Source of the DNA: DAIDKA01 sp036521075
Lineage (GTDB): Bacteria; Pseudomonadota; Gammaproteobacteria; Steroidobacterales; Steroidobacteraceae
NCBI GenBank assembly: GCA_036521075.1
Contig: DATDIL010000062.1
Location: forward strand, 15,430 to 79,429
DNA: 64,000 bases
Direction: 5' to 3'
The notes beneath the pieces were generated by a model that made no database searches, was not told the origin of the DNA, and saw only the letters and a list, made by a program, of their open reading frames with translations. Both the position numbers and the translations under genes were made by a program. Below, one piece after another: positions 1 to 8,969 of this stretch. How positions within the stretch are numbered: the first letter of the stretch is position 1; every line of letters begins with the position of its first letter.

Positions 1-210
1 AACAACCACGCGCGAGGTCGAGAGAACTATGACTGTTCAAACACCGATCTTGGCTGGATCAGCTGCGCGCTTCGAGCAGCCACACGCCTGACCCTCCTTG
101 GGTGACGGGGGCCGGAGCGCTCGTCATCGTGCTTCGCTGAAACCAGCTTGCGTTCGGCTCCCGGATGATGGGATGCCGCGGTGCATGCCCATGATTTGCA
201 GGTTTCAGCA

Positions 211-492
211 ATGTTCAACAACACGAGATCTCTCGCGCAGCTCGGCTGGCGGGCTTTTTATTCACGGCAACTGACTCTAGAGGATTGGTACGAAGCATTT
301 CCGGCGCGTGTCGCGGCCGTGCAGCGCACGCTCTTGCGGGTGTTCGCAAGATCCGGTGAGCATCAGGTCACCCTGTTCGTCATGACCTCATGCAATGCCG
401 ACTTCAACCCCTCCTGCCTGGAACGGTACCTGGCTGCCGCACATGACGCCCGGGTCACGCGGCGCGACGCTTACCAGATCTGCGCCCGCTGA
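211..492 (+). pseudogene. rsgA remnant (ribosome small-subunit GTPase, internally deleted and truncated)
   Basis: The reading frame starting MFNNTRSLAQLGW resembles the start of RsgA (ribosome assembly GTPase) homologues, including the LGW...LTLEDWYEAFPARVAAV segment. It then jumps directly to a segment matching the start of the circularly permuted GTPase domain (TLFVMTSCNADFNPSCLERYLAAA). The OB-fold between these two parts is missing, and everything after the LERYLAAA helix, including all G motifs, is lost. The frame ends in unrelated residues and overlaps the convergent metallopeptidase gene by about 20 bp. No working GTPase can be made. The family assignment rests on remembered family motifs rather than a search. 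Confidence 0.6.
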
Positions 493-2534
493 TCGGGCGC
501 CAGATAGAGCGCGTCGCCTGGCTTGACGGCGAATGCCGTGTACCAGGCCGGCAGATTGCGGACCGTGTCGGCGCGATAGCGCGATGGCGCGTGGCCGTTC
601 GTAATGATCAGCTGTCGCAACCTCTGCGCGCGCATCTTTTCGCGCCAGTTTTGCGCATACGCGATGAAGAACTGCTGATCGCCGCTCAGGCCATCGAGGC
701 TTGGGGCTGCCGCACCTGCCAAGGCAATATGATAGGCATCCAGCGCGACCGCGAGTCCGGCGACATCGGCAATGTTTTCATCCAAGGTCTGCCGGCCGTT
801 TACCGCCAGATCCGGGAAGGGCTTGTAGCTATCGAACTGCCGCACGAGTTGTTGTGCCGCGGCATGAAAGTGAGCCAGATCGGCATCGGTCCACCAGTTG
901 CTCAGTCTCCCCGTGGCGTCGAACAGGGCTCCCGCGCTGTCGAAGCTGTGGCTGATTTCATGGCCGATTACCGCACCGATAGCGCCGTAGTTCAGGGCGG
1001 CGTGGCGCGTGGCGTCGAAATATGGCGGTTGCAGGATGGCAGCCGGGAAGTTCAGCGCATTCAACACGGGCAGATTCACGGCATTCACCAGTTGCGGGTT
1101 CATCACCCATTCGTCGCGATCCACCGGCTGCGACAGCCGGGCGACCTTCTGCTGTGTCGCGAAAAGCTCGGCGCGTTGCGCATTGCCGAAAGCGTCGCCT
1201 GGCGCGATCTCGAGGCCGTCATAGGTGCGCCAATGATCCGGATAGCCGACGCCGACTCGCAAAGTCGTGAGTTTGGCGTGCGCTTTGATCTTGGTCTGCG
1301 GGCTCATCCAGGTCAGAGAGTCGATGCGACGCCCAAACGCGGCGACCAGGTTCCTGACCAGGCCCTGTATTGCCGCTTTGTCCTGCGATGAAAAATGCCG
1401 CGCCACATAGAGCTTGCCGACCGCCTCTCCGAGCGCTGCGTTGGTCGCCGCCACGGCCCGTTTCCAGCGCGGCTGCAGTTCAGGCGTGCCGTTCAGCACC
1501 TTGCCGTAAAAGGCGAAATGGTCAGCCACAAACGCCTTGGAGAGCAGCATGGCGTTGTGGTCGATGTAATGAAACTGCAGATAGTCCTTCCAGTCGGCCA
1601 GAGAAGTTGCGGCCACCAGCGCGGATTCGCCAATCAATGCCGATGGCTGCCAGACGACGAACTCCTGCACGTTCGTCAGATGAGCGGCCGCAAAATAGCT
1701 CGGCCAATCCAACCCCGGTGCATCCTTCGCGAAGTGCGACCGCGACCAGTGATTGTCTGCCTTCGCAACATCCTCGGAGTCGGCGCGTGCCCAGTGGATG
1801 CGGGCGATGGCCGTCTCGAGCGCGAAAATGCGCCGCGCCTTGTTCTTGGCATCCCCGATCCCGGCAAGCGACAGAACCGTGGCGATGTGCTCCTGGAATC
1901 TGGCACGGATCTCGATCATTTTCGGCGCGTCCGCGAGGTAATAGTCGCGATCTGGCAGCGATAGACCACCCTGGAGAAGGTAAGGTGCGTAGCGGCCGGG
2001 CTGGTCCAAATCGGCCGCCACCCACAACCCAAAGAGATTGTCCGTGTAGAAATTGCTGGCATTGAGCGCGTCGACATCGGCCCGCAGTTGCGCACCCAGC
2101 TCGGCGGCCAACGCTTTTTTGTCCTTGATGCCGGCAATTCGCGCCAGAGGTGCCGCCAGCGGCCCCTTTCCCCTTGCCTCGATCGCGGCCTCATCCATAT
2201 AGCTTAGATAGTAGTCGCCGATCTTTTGCGCCTCGCTGCCAGCCGCCGGACTTTTTGCGGCGGCTTGTGCCGCGCCCCGGATCAGATCAGCGACCTGCTT
2301 GTCGATGGCTTCCGAGAGAATCGAGAATGTGCCGTAGTCTGCGCGATCCGCCGGAATCCTGGTTTTCGCAAACCACCTCCCGTTCGCGTAGGCAAAGAAG
2401 TCATTGCCAGGCTTGACGCTGCGATCCATACCGGCCAAGTCCAGCCCGCCGTCGCGCGCCAATGCGGCGTGCAGCGACATCACGGCCACTGCGGCAAGCG
2501 TTACCTGATAGAGCAGCCGGTGTACACGTCTCAT
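471..2534 (-). CDS. M13 family zinc metallopeptidase (neprilysin/PepO-like)
   Basis: This is a 687-residue exported endopeptidase predicted to cut peptides in the periplasm. An N-terminal signal peptide (about residues 1-26, ending in AALA) is followed by the M13 N-terminal domain with its SVKPGNDFFAYANGRW start. The catalytic domain has the NALNFPAAILQPPYF segment, the zinc motif HEISH at residues 525-529 and the third-ligand motif ENIAD at 586-590. It ends with the usual C-terminal region. Length and motif order are those of a complete family member. It stands alone, transcribed leftward, and its 3' end slightly overlaps the rsgA remnant. The substrate cannot be told from sequence. Confidence 0.93.
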   Translation of the reverse strand: MRRVHRLLYQVTLAAVAVMSLHAALARDGGLDLAGMDRSVKPGNDFFAYANGRWFAKTRIPADRADYGTFSILSEAIDKQVADLIRGAAQAAAKSPAAGSEAQKIGDYYLSYMDEAAIEARGKGPLAAPLARIAGIKDKKALAAELGAQLRADVDALNASNFYTDNLFGLWVAADLDQPGRYAPYLLQGGLSLPDRDYYLADAPKMIEIRARFQEHIATVLSLAGIGDAKNKARRIFALETAIARIHWARADSEDVAKADNHWSRSHFAKDAPGLDWPSYFAAAHLTNVQEFVVWQPSALIGESALVAATSLADWKDYLQFHYIDHNAMLLSKAFVADHFAFYGKVLNGTPELQPRWKRAVAATNAALGEAVGKLYVARHFSSQDKAAIQGLVRNLVAAFGRRIDSLTWMSPQTKIKAHAKLTTLRVGVGYPDHWRTYDGLEIAPGDAFGNAQRAELFATQQKVARLSQPVDRDEWVMNPQLVNAVNLPVLNALNFPAAILQPPYFDATRHAALNYGAIGAVIGHEISHSFDSAGALFDATGRLSNWWTDADLAHFHAAAQQLVRQFDSYKPFPDLAVNGRQTLDENIADVAGLAVALDAYHIALAGAAAPSLDGLSGDQQFFIAYAQNWREKMRAQRLRQLIITNGHAPSRYRADTVRNLPAWYTAFAVKPGDALYLAPDQRAQIW

Positions 2535-2612
2535 GGCGAGATCCCTTCCAGCATTGCGCTACCTGCACTGTGCCAAATTTTTGGCGCGCTGGCGGGAAAT
2601 TCATTTTTGCAA

Positions 2613-4547
2613 CTACTGGGTCAGAAGGATCGCGAGCCCCGTCGCCGTAAATGTGTTGGTCGTACTATCGTAGCTGCCCGCTGCGTCCACCTGAATCACG
2701 CCCACCCCGCCGGTGAGTTCGGAGGAGAGCTGGGTGACAAAGCTGGAGAAGGAGCTGAAATTCTCGGCCTTGAACCTCCCCGCGTGGCCGATGGTGAAAT
2801 TCACGGACCCCGTCGTGGCCGGCACGATGGTCGGCGCGGTCGACAGCTTGGTCAGGTCGATACTCTCCGGCCCGATGCGCACGTCGTGCTCCCACCCCAC
2901 GTTCGTCAGGCTCGGCGTCAGTGAGGTGCTCGATGCCGTCAGGCCCGTCAGCGCCGCAGTCGAACCGGACCAACTCCATGAAACATTGAGATAATTCGTG
3001 ACGCTTGCGTAGTTCACGAGGGTCGAAGCGGTGAAGTCCGGTGGCGCGGTGCCAAACGGTGTCACAAAGCCCGACACCCGGATTGGCGCATTCGCAGCCA
3101 ATCCGGTCTGGCTGAGCATCCCGGTATTGACAACATAGGCCTGTGCATTGGCATCGGTGGCCGAGCTCGTGCCTGTTCCCGCGAACGTAAACGAGCTGAT
3201 GCTCAATCCATCCAGTGCCGTCAGGTTAAGCACCGCGCTGCCGGCCGCCGATCCGCCGGGAGCCATCAGGCTGGTGATCGAACCCCAGGCCGGCGTGTAG
3301 TCCAGGCGAATCTGGCCGGCGGTCGCGTCGACACTCGCGATGCCTCCGGTGGGGCTCTGCGTGGCAGGACCGAAGACGTCCACGTGTTGGCCCACCGATA
3401 TGGCGGCGATCGTGACGGGGCCGGATGCCCCCTGCTCCGTGACCACTGTTCCGGAGCCCACCGTCACCGGGATGCTCTGCGGCTCAAATCCGCCGTAAAT
3501 GCCCTGTGGCCGGCACCAGGTTGACGCGCTCAAGGTCACCGTATTTCCGCTACGGGCGATGACCGTACCCGACAGTTCGTACTCGGTCGCACTCTGCTGG
3601 CTCGTGCCGGCAACGACATTCGTCGCGGTGAAGGTTGCTGGCGAAGTGCCGGTATCCAGCGTACCGAACGAAGCAATGGTGGTGCCGGTTGCAACCGCCG
3701 CCAGCGCAGTCAGACCCGGGGCGCCGACATAGGCCGTTCCATTGATCTGGTAGGTCGTGCTTGAAGTGACACCGACCGTGAACTGCCCCGTCGAGGTCTG
3801 TGACCAGAATGGTTCCACGTTTACGACGAAGTCACCGGTCCCCGCGCTGGCAAACGTGCCGCGCACCCGGACCTGCTTGTCGCCGGATGGCGAGATCGTG
3901 GCCGTGAGCGTAGGACTCACCGTGACCGTGTCCGACGTCAGGTTCACCATATCGGAGGCCGCAACATTGAAGTCAAATGCGATGCGCGCCGTGTTGCCCG
4001 CGGTGATCACCAGCGGATGCGCGCCATCGAGGCTCACCGTCGCCTGCATCGTTCCGGTGATGGCGTTGCCACTGCCATTGATCGGGGTGAGTTGCACGGG
4101 GTTTCCGGTCGCATCCTGCGCCGTAATCTGCGCGTTGGAGTAGTCCAGAGTCATCACCGCACCGGTGTAGTTGCCCGACGGAATCTGTCCGGCGTTGATG
4201 AGTTCCGTGAGATCGACCAGCTGCGCGAAATCCACGGTGGTGGGAACCGGCACGGTCTCCACGGTCGTACCATCCGCCTTCTGCAGTTGCAGCGAGTCCA
4301 CGGCTACCACATAGCTGAGAAAGTCGCCGGGCGCATCCGTCATAGTGGCAAGCACGGTGCCGCACGAACTGCCGCACGACTGGGCACCGGGAGTATTTCC
4401 GGAGCTCGCGCCCGTGGTGGCGCCGAGTGTGCTGGTCGAGCTCATGCTCGAGGAATCGCCGTTGCAGGCGCACAGCAGCAGCGTGAGCGCCGCACCGGCC
4501 GGCAGTGACAGCAGAGTGCGACGAAGGTTTGACGTTTGTGCAAACAT
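2613..4547 (-). CDS. DUF4382-type lipoprotein
   Basis: This is an exported lipoprotein of about 644 residues. I place the start at the ATG at 4547 because GAGGAAAAGG precedes it at good spacing and the signal peptide begins there (MFAQTSNLRRTLLSLPAG), ending in a lipobox-like LLCAC. A Ser/Thr/Gly-rich linker leads into a segment typical of DUF4382 (VLATMTDAPGDFLSY...VDSLQL...LVDLTELI). The rest is a long beta-rich, Thr/Ser/Gly-rich tail with DUF5666-like repeats (for example GTVIARSGNTVTLSAS). Function is unknown; it probably sits in the outer membrane. It lies about 80 bp upstream of the M13 peptidase gene on the same strand, so co-transcription is possible. Confidence 0.8.
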   Translation of the reverse strand: MFAQTSNLRRTLLSLPAGAALTLLLCACNGDSSSMSSTSTLGATTGASSGNTPGAQSCGSSCGTVLATMTDAPGDFLSYVVAVDSLQLQKADGTTVETVPVPTTVDFAQLVDLTELINAGQIPSGNYTGAVMTLDYSNAQITAQDATGNPVQLTPINGSGNAITGTMQATVSLDGAHPLVITAGNTARIAFDFNVAASDMVNLTSDTVTVSPTLTATISPSGDKQVRVRGTFASAGTGDFVVNVEPFWSQTSTGQFTVGVTSSTTYQINGTAYVGAPGLTALAAVATGTTIASFGTLDTGTSPATFTATNVVAGTSQQSATEYELSGTVIARSGNTVTLSASTWCRPQGIYGGFEPQSIPVTVGSGTVVTEQGASGPVTIAAISVGQHVDVFGPATQSPTGGIASVDATAGQIRLDYTPAWGSITSLMAPGGSAAGSAVLNLTALDGLSISSFTFAGTGTSSATDANAQAYVVNTGMLSQTGLAANAPIRVSGFVTPFGTAPPDFTASTLVNYASVTNYLNVSWSWSGSTAALTGLTASSTSLTPSLTNVGWEHDVRIGPESIDLTKLSTAPTIVPATTGSVNFTIGHAGRFKAENFSSFSSFVTQLSSELTGGVGVIQVDAAGSYDSTTNTFTATGLAILLTQ

Positions 4548-4783
4548 GGCCTTTTCCTCGCTGTACATCGGGTTCCCAAAACGCCGCGGCCCCAACAACG
4601 TTGACCGCGATTTCAATATCGAAGTGAAAAGCTACTCATTTTGCGTGGCGATAGGAAATTGTCGCAGCAGGACGACAGCGGCATAACTTTGAAACAATCC
4701 TGTAAGCCCTGGGTCAGTCGCAGCATCTGCAACAGTCACGGCCCTGCTACAAACTTCAACCGGCCCGTAGCGGTGCTAATCCA

Positions 4784-5665
4784 CTACCGCAGCCGTGGAG
4801 CGACGTGATTTCGAATGTGCGCCAGGTGCCACTGCGCGTGTTCGCGCATGTCACCACGGTCGATATCTGCCACACAGAACGTCGCAGTCTTGACGCTTGC
4901 CATGCTTCTGCACAGCCAAAGCAGCTCTGCTTGAGTGACGTCACGGAAAACAGGCTCCGCCCGCGGTTCCAAATGAGCCAGGTCCCATTCGACAGGCCCC
5001 ATGCAGGTGGTCTCGAAGTCAATGAACACCGGTGCGCCGCCTACGAGCAGCAGGTTGTACGGATGCGGTGCGCCATGTAGGGCGACGAGCCGGTCCACAC
5101 AGACCTGCGCGTCCAGCCGGGCCGATAGGCGATCATACGTAGTCACGAGCATGTCGCGGTCGGCGCGGGTAATTACCGGCAGTGCGCGGCGATCCACAAG
5201 GAGGCAGCGCGCATCGCTTAGCTCTTCCCGGTACGAGGGAAGGCGCTCCCGCACCGTCGTTGGGAGTTGTGCAAGCGCCGCGTGCAAGCGCCTCAATGCC
5301 AGGGCCACCTCGGCCGGCGGGGCTTCAGCGCTAGAGTGTTGCGGGTGATACTGCCAAAAGGTCATTTGAAGACCTCCCCGGCGATGAACGATGGCCGGCA
5401 ACTGTGCCGCGGGTGAGATGACCGGGCCGCCGCGGGCGTGCAATTCGCGCACGACCTCCAATTCAGTATGCAGGCGCGCATTGCGTCCGACGCTGACCTT
5501 GGCGACGACATTTGCCGGCTGCAGCCACGCCACGGCGTTGTTCGTCGATCGCAAAGGCACCGGCTGCCCTATCTTGAGCCCAAACTCCCTGGCAACATCG
5601 CAGGCAACGCAGATGGCGTCAGTTACCTGCATCTCGTGAATGGGTAGTGTCATCCGACCGATCAT
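4784..5665 (-). CDS. APH/choline-kinase-fold protein with altered catalytic loop
   Basis: This 293-residue protein has the aminoglycoside-phosphotransferase fold. The N-lobe carries a plausible ATP-binding Lys (NVVAKVSVG) followed by a Glu in the ELEVVRELHARGG helix. The catalytic loop reads HGAPHPYN at residues 197-204, where most APH proteins have HGD....N, so the catalytic Asp is replaced by Ala. The Asn and the metal-binding DFE (216-218) are kept. Either the family uses a variant loop or the enzyme is inactive. The start may be at codon 1 or at Met5. It is monocistronic, and the substrate is unknown. Confidence 0.72.
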   Translation of the reverse strand: MIGRMTLPIHEMQVTDAICVACDVAREFGLKIGQPVPLRSTNNAVAWLQPANVVAKVSVGRNARLHTELEVVRELHARGGPVISPAAQLPAIVHRRGGLQMTFWQYHPQHSSAEAPPAEVALALRRLHAALAQLPTTVRERLPSYREELSDARCLLVDRRALPVITRADRDMLVTTYDRLSARLDAQVCVDRLVALHGAPHPYNLLLVGGAPVFIDFETTCMGPVEWDLAHLEPRAEPVFRDVTQAELLWLCRSMASVKTATFCVADIDRGDMREHAQWHLAHIRNHVAPRLR

Positions 5666-5826
5666 ATTGTCCCGAGTCTATTGAAGCACCTTCATTGGCG
5701 ATGCCGACACTTTCACTGCCCCAGGGCCGCTCACTTTCCGCGCGTGCGTAATCACGAAGGCAATCGGTTCCGTCTGAGCAAACACAGCAAATGCCGATTG
5801 CGCGGTTGAGTCGGTCATGATAACAA

Positions 5827-6750
5827 ATGAGTGTGGACAACCGTCACTTGCAAAGTCTCACTGAATCAAGACCTGGCGGATGGCTGGCGCGCGCCAGGTC
5901 GAGTCTGTTCGCGGTACCAGCCGACAAGGTGAATTCGCGCGCCGTTGTATGGTGGCATCTGCTGCTCTGTGCCATCGCTGCGCTCAACGTGGTCGTTTGG
6001 TCATTGTCCGCCATCGCAGTCACGCGCGCATCGGCCGTGAACCCTGCTGAGGCCGCGGCCAATCATCTGCAGCTGCTGCTCTGCGCCGCATACGTATTCG
6101 GTTGCGCATTCCGTTCGGTGTTGCCGGTGTACGACATACCTCGCATTGTGCTCGTCGACTCCCGGCTATCCAGCATCATCGTCGGCCGGTCGGTCGCAAC
6201 GATCGCGGAATTGTGCTTCGCGGCCCAGTGGGCCTTGATACTGCATCGGATGGCGCTGGTGAGTGATAGCCTGCCCGTGCGAACCGTGTCGCTGGTGATC
6301 GTACCGCTCATCGTGCTCGCCGAGGGATGCTCGTGGTACGCCGTGCTTACCACCGCGCAGCGCGCCCACGCACTCGAGAATTCAATCTGGGGCGTCTCGG
6401 CAGCCCTCGTGGTGGGCTGCCTGCTGATCCTGGAGCCGCATCGAGTTGCAGGACTGCATCTGCCGATGATGGCCTGGTGCGTCGGGGGTGCCGCCTACGT
6501 CGCGTATATATTTCTCTTCGATGCTCCAGCTTACTGGTCGCGGTGGCTTGCCGATCTGGCCAACGGCCACCACGACCTAAGTATTGCCCAGGGTGTGCTC
6601 GACGCCTGTCGGCGCCGGATCGTGTCGTATCGTTGGGAGTCGTGGAAGAACGAAATGCTGTGGATGTCGCTGTACTTCACGCTCGGAGTCTGGAGCAGTG
6701 TCTCGATTGTTTACGCATCCATCATCCTCGGTGCGCAATCAGTTTCTTGA
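5827..6750 (+). CDS. Multi-pass membrane protein, unknown family
   Basis: This 307-residue protein has about six to seven hydrophobic segments: WWHLLLCAIAALNVVVWSL, LQLLLCAAYVFG, LCFAAQWALIL, LVIVPLIVLAEG, a Gly/Val-rich segment near residue 195, MMAWCVGGAAYVAYIFLF, and a C-terminal MSLYFTLGVWSSVSIVYASI. It has no signal peptide and I recognise no domain. A basic loop near residue 255 (ACRRRIVSYRWESWKNE) lies before the last segment. It diverges from the APH-fold gene. No function is assigned. Confidence 0.7.
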   Translation: MSVDNRHLQSLTESRPGGWLARARSSLFAVPADKVNSRAVVWWHLLLCAIAALNVVVWSLSAIAVTRASAVNPAEAAANHLQLLLCAAYVFGCAFRSVLPVYDIPRIVLVDSRLSSIIVGRSVATIAELCFAAQWALILHRMALVSDSLPVRTVSLVIVPLIVLAEGCSWYAVLTTAQRAHALENSIWGVSAALVVGCLLILEPHRVAGLHLPMMAWCVGGAAYVAYIFLFDAPAYWSRWLADLANGHHDLSIAQGVLDACRRRIVSYRWESWKNEMLWMSLYFTLGVWSSVSIVYASIILGAQSVS

Positions 6751-6982
6751 TCGCGGCACATTCCGAACACTCAGGTTCGTTCTCATACAGTGTCGAGCGT
6801 TCGGGATTACTGGATGGACGGTCCCGCCGCCGCCCCATAGAATCGAGGCTGCGATTCCAAGTTTCGGGGCGGCAATTTCAATCCCGCTGGCACAATTATC
6901 GAATTCACGGCAGCAGACATTGCCGCGGCAATGTGACGAACGATTCACCCTGATTCTGTGATCTGGGGAGTAGCATTCGGAC

Positions 6983-7477
6983 ATGCTCACTTGGAATCGC
7001 ATTCAGTCGCTCTACGAACCCATTACCGATCGCCATGCCCGCGCCGCGCAACTGGCGGGCCTCGCCTGCCCTTCCGCCGTGTTCACTGCGCTTTTCCATG
7101 ACCGGCACGCCGATGCAAATCTGGAATCGCTGCTTCGCGGCGTCGATTTCAGCCAAGTCGCTTGGGAACAGGAGGACCGCTCCGGCATCGAACTCAGGCA
7201 AATCTGTGTGGACCGGGCCTTTCAGGAGGCCGTCGACGAGGCCTACCGCGACATCATCGACAACGACCTCATTCACGAACGAGAGGACGTGGTCGCGTCC
7301 TGGCGCGAAACGGGGACCTGGATCGAGCCGCCGATTCTTCTGTCTGGAGCGACGCTCGGGATGGCGGTTCGAGACTATTTGCTGGTCGGTTCAACGCGGC
7401 TGGGGTGCTTGCTCGCGTTTCTCGATCAAGGGTCGGTAATCGACTCGGCGCGACATCAGGTATGGGTGGGCCATTGA
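6983..7477 (+). CDS. Hypothetical soluble protein, weakly ParB/sulfiredoxin-like
   Basis: This 164-residue cytoplasmic protein starts at an ATG with GGGGAG about 13 nt upstream. The C-terminal third (MAVRDYLLVGSTRLGCLLAFLDQG...HQVWVGH) is reminiscent of ParB/Srx-like nuclease folds, where a Gly-x-x-Arg-Leu turn binds nucleotide, but this is only a visual resemblance. The N-terminal part is helical and acidic. It ends 30 bp before yaeQ on the same strand and could be co-transcribed with it. Function unknown. Confidence 0.6.
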   Translation: MLTWNRIQSLYEPITDRHARAAQLAGLACPSAVFTALFHDRHADANLESLLRGVDFSQVAWEQEDRSGIELRQICVDRAFQEAVDEAYRDIIDNDLIHEREDVVASWRETGTWIEPPILLSGATLGMAVRDYLLVGSTRLGCLLAFLDQGSVIDSARHQVWVGH

Positions 7478-7507
7478 TCGGGCAAACAGCCTGCGACGGA
7501 AGATAAG

Positions 7508-8056
7508 TTGGCGCTCAACGCAACCGTTTACAGTTTCGAGATCAATCTGAGCGATTTGGACCGCAACGTGTGTCAGGCGCTTGCGTTCCGGGTTGCCAAG
7601 CATCCTTCGGAGACCGATGCGTTTTTGATGACCCGCGTGCTCGCTTACTGCCTCGAATACCGCGAAGGCCTCCAGTTCTCCAAAGGTGGGCTGTCCGACC
7701 CTGATGCACCCGCGCTCGCCGTGCATGACCTGACCGGGGCGATGTATCGCTGGATCGAGGTCGGGCTGCCCGAACCGGCCCGCCTGCATCGCGCGAGCAA
7801 GGCCTCGCCCCAAGTAGCGGTCTACTCGCATAAGGACGTGGACCAGCTGCTCGCGCGACTGAGGACCGAAAACATCTATCGTGCCAACCACATCCAGATC
7901 AATACCTTTGATCGCGAGATGATTGCATCCCTAAGTGCCCGACTGACTCGCCGAATGAGCTTCGATCTGGTCATCACCGAATGCCAGATCTACCTTTCGC
8001 TCGGCGCGCAGACGATTAGCGGCAGCGTGGTGCGACATACCATCGGCCCGCAGTAG
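7508..8056 (+). CDS. yaeQ: YaeQ family protein
   Basis: This 182-residue protein starts at TTG with a GGAAG-type ribosome site just upstream. It matches YaeQ over its full length: an N-terminal MALNATVYSFEINLSDLDRN, then FLMTRVLAYCLEY, the GLSDPDAPAL turn, a WIEVGLPEPARLHRASKAS segment, and a C-terminal YLSLGAQTISG. YaeQ proteins have a PD-(D/E)XK nuclease-like fold and are linked to transcription elongation (RfaH suppression) in older work, but their biochemical role is unclear. It follows the hypothetical gene closely. Confidence 0.9.
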   Translation: MALNATVYSFEINLSDLDRNVCQALAFRVAKHPSETDAFLMTRVLAYCLEYREGLQFSKGGLSDPDAPALAVHDLTGAMYRWIEVGLPEPARLHRASKASPQVAVYSHKDVDQLLARLRTENIYRANHIQINTFDREMIASLSARLTRRMSFDLVITECQIYLSLGAQTISGSVVRHTIGPQ

Positions 8057-8372
8057 ACTCAGCGGATCGCGGTCCTAAAAAAGGCTTTGCGGCCATTCAA
8101 TGCTGTGAGTCATTGCTCGCGTTTTCCCGTGACAGCTCCCTTTTTGTGTTGTTCAAGGGTGGTTGCATTATTTACGAGTCCCCGAGTCCTTAATCAGGAC
8201 TTCCGCGCGCCTGAGAGCGGCCACGCAGGCGGTTCGATACCAAACTGGTCGGCGTACTGGGCATCGCCCCCGCCATACGGCCGATGGGAGTTCCGCCGAG
8301 AAGGTGGTCGAGGACATCGGCAGTGCCTCCCAGACTCTATCCGGCGCATACGCTTCAGCTTCGGTCATCTTT
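8057..8372. other. Gene-poor stretch with a possible decayed coding fragment
   Basis: No intact gene is seen. On the minus strand between about 8200 and 8340, two frames read in a protein-like way one after the other (ADVLDHLLGG, then PYGGGDAQYADQFGIEPPAWP before a stop). This would fit the frameshifted C-terminus of a lost gene in the same orientation as the VOC gene. I cannot name the family. Confidence 0.3.
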
Positions 8373-8765
8373 TTACCGGTGCAGCAGCTGGGTGAGCTGA
8401 ATGTGGTTGCCGCAGGTGTCGCTCAGCTTCGCAATTATCGAGCCCCGCGTGTCGGTCGGTGGCATCGTGAACTCGGCGCCGCGCGCCCTGATGCGCTCGT
8501 AGTCGCCCTTGACGTCGTCGGTGAAAAAGTTGGCGGCGGGCTGTCCTTGCTGGAAGATCGCCTGCTGATAGACTTTGGCCGCGGGGTTGTCGTTCAGCGC
8601 CAGCTGAAGTTGGGTGCCCTCCGGCTCCTCGGGGGAGACCACGGTCAGCCAGCGATAGGGGCCATTGCTGAAATCGGCCTTCTTGGCAAAGCCCAGTACC
8701 TCGGTATAGAAGCGCAGGGCCTTGCTCTGGTCGTCCACGTAAACGCTGGTCAATTTAACCTTCAT
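8373..8765 (-). CDS. VOC (glyoxalase/bleomycin-resistance fold) protein
   Basis: This 130-residue single-domain VOC protein begins MKVKLTSVYVDDQSKALRFYTEVLGF, the typical first beta-alpha-beta unit. It ends with a second unit containing FFTDDVKGDYERIRARGAEF and DTCGNHIQL. The start ATG at 8765 has AGGAGAAAA just upstream. It lies directly downstream of, and in frame with, a decayed ArsR-type gene; ArsR plus VOC is a common operon pair. The dimer presumably binds a small molecule or metal; the substrate is unknown. Confidence 0.88.
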   Translation of the reverse strand: MKVKLTSVYVDDQSKALRFYTEVLGFAKKADFSNGPYRWLTVVSPEEPEGTQLQLALNDNPAAKVYQQAIFQQGQPAANFFTDDVKGDYERIRARGAEFTMPPTDTRGSIIAKLSDTCGNHIQLTQLLHR

Positions 8766-8768
8766 TAT

Positions 8769-8969
8769 TTTTCTCCTCAGGTCATGTTCGCGGTTTGGGC
8801 CGAGTCGTCCTCTTTCCGCTTCGCTTGACCAGAACCGACGAAATTGCGCCAGCCACGCTTCGACTTCCTGAAACGGTTCCGGTTTCAGCCGCTACAGACG
8901 GCGTTGTGCGCCCACCGTGGACTCCACGAAACCGGCCTCGCGTAGCACGCCGGAGGCCGCCGGGTTGAC
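8769..8969 (-). pseudogene. ArsR-family repressor, C-terminal remnant
   Basis: The minus-strand frame leading into the VOC start codon reads as the end of an ArsR winged helix: SGVLREAGFVESTVGAQRRL, then a TAG stop where the family usually has Tyr, then RLKPEPFQEVEAWLAQFRRFW. The N-terminal half with the recognition helix is absent, because the fragment abuts the stop codon of the neighbouring exported-protein gene at 8970. Deletion plus a nonsense change makes this a dead regulator. Assignment is from motif memory. Confidence 0.65.

Noticed and set aside
591..1391. Long plus-strand open frames opposite the M13 metallopeptidase
   Set aside because: Antisense to a gene with full catalytic motifs; their translations are Arg/Gln-rich with no motif, as expected for shadow frames in GC-rich DNA.
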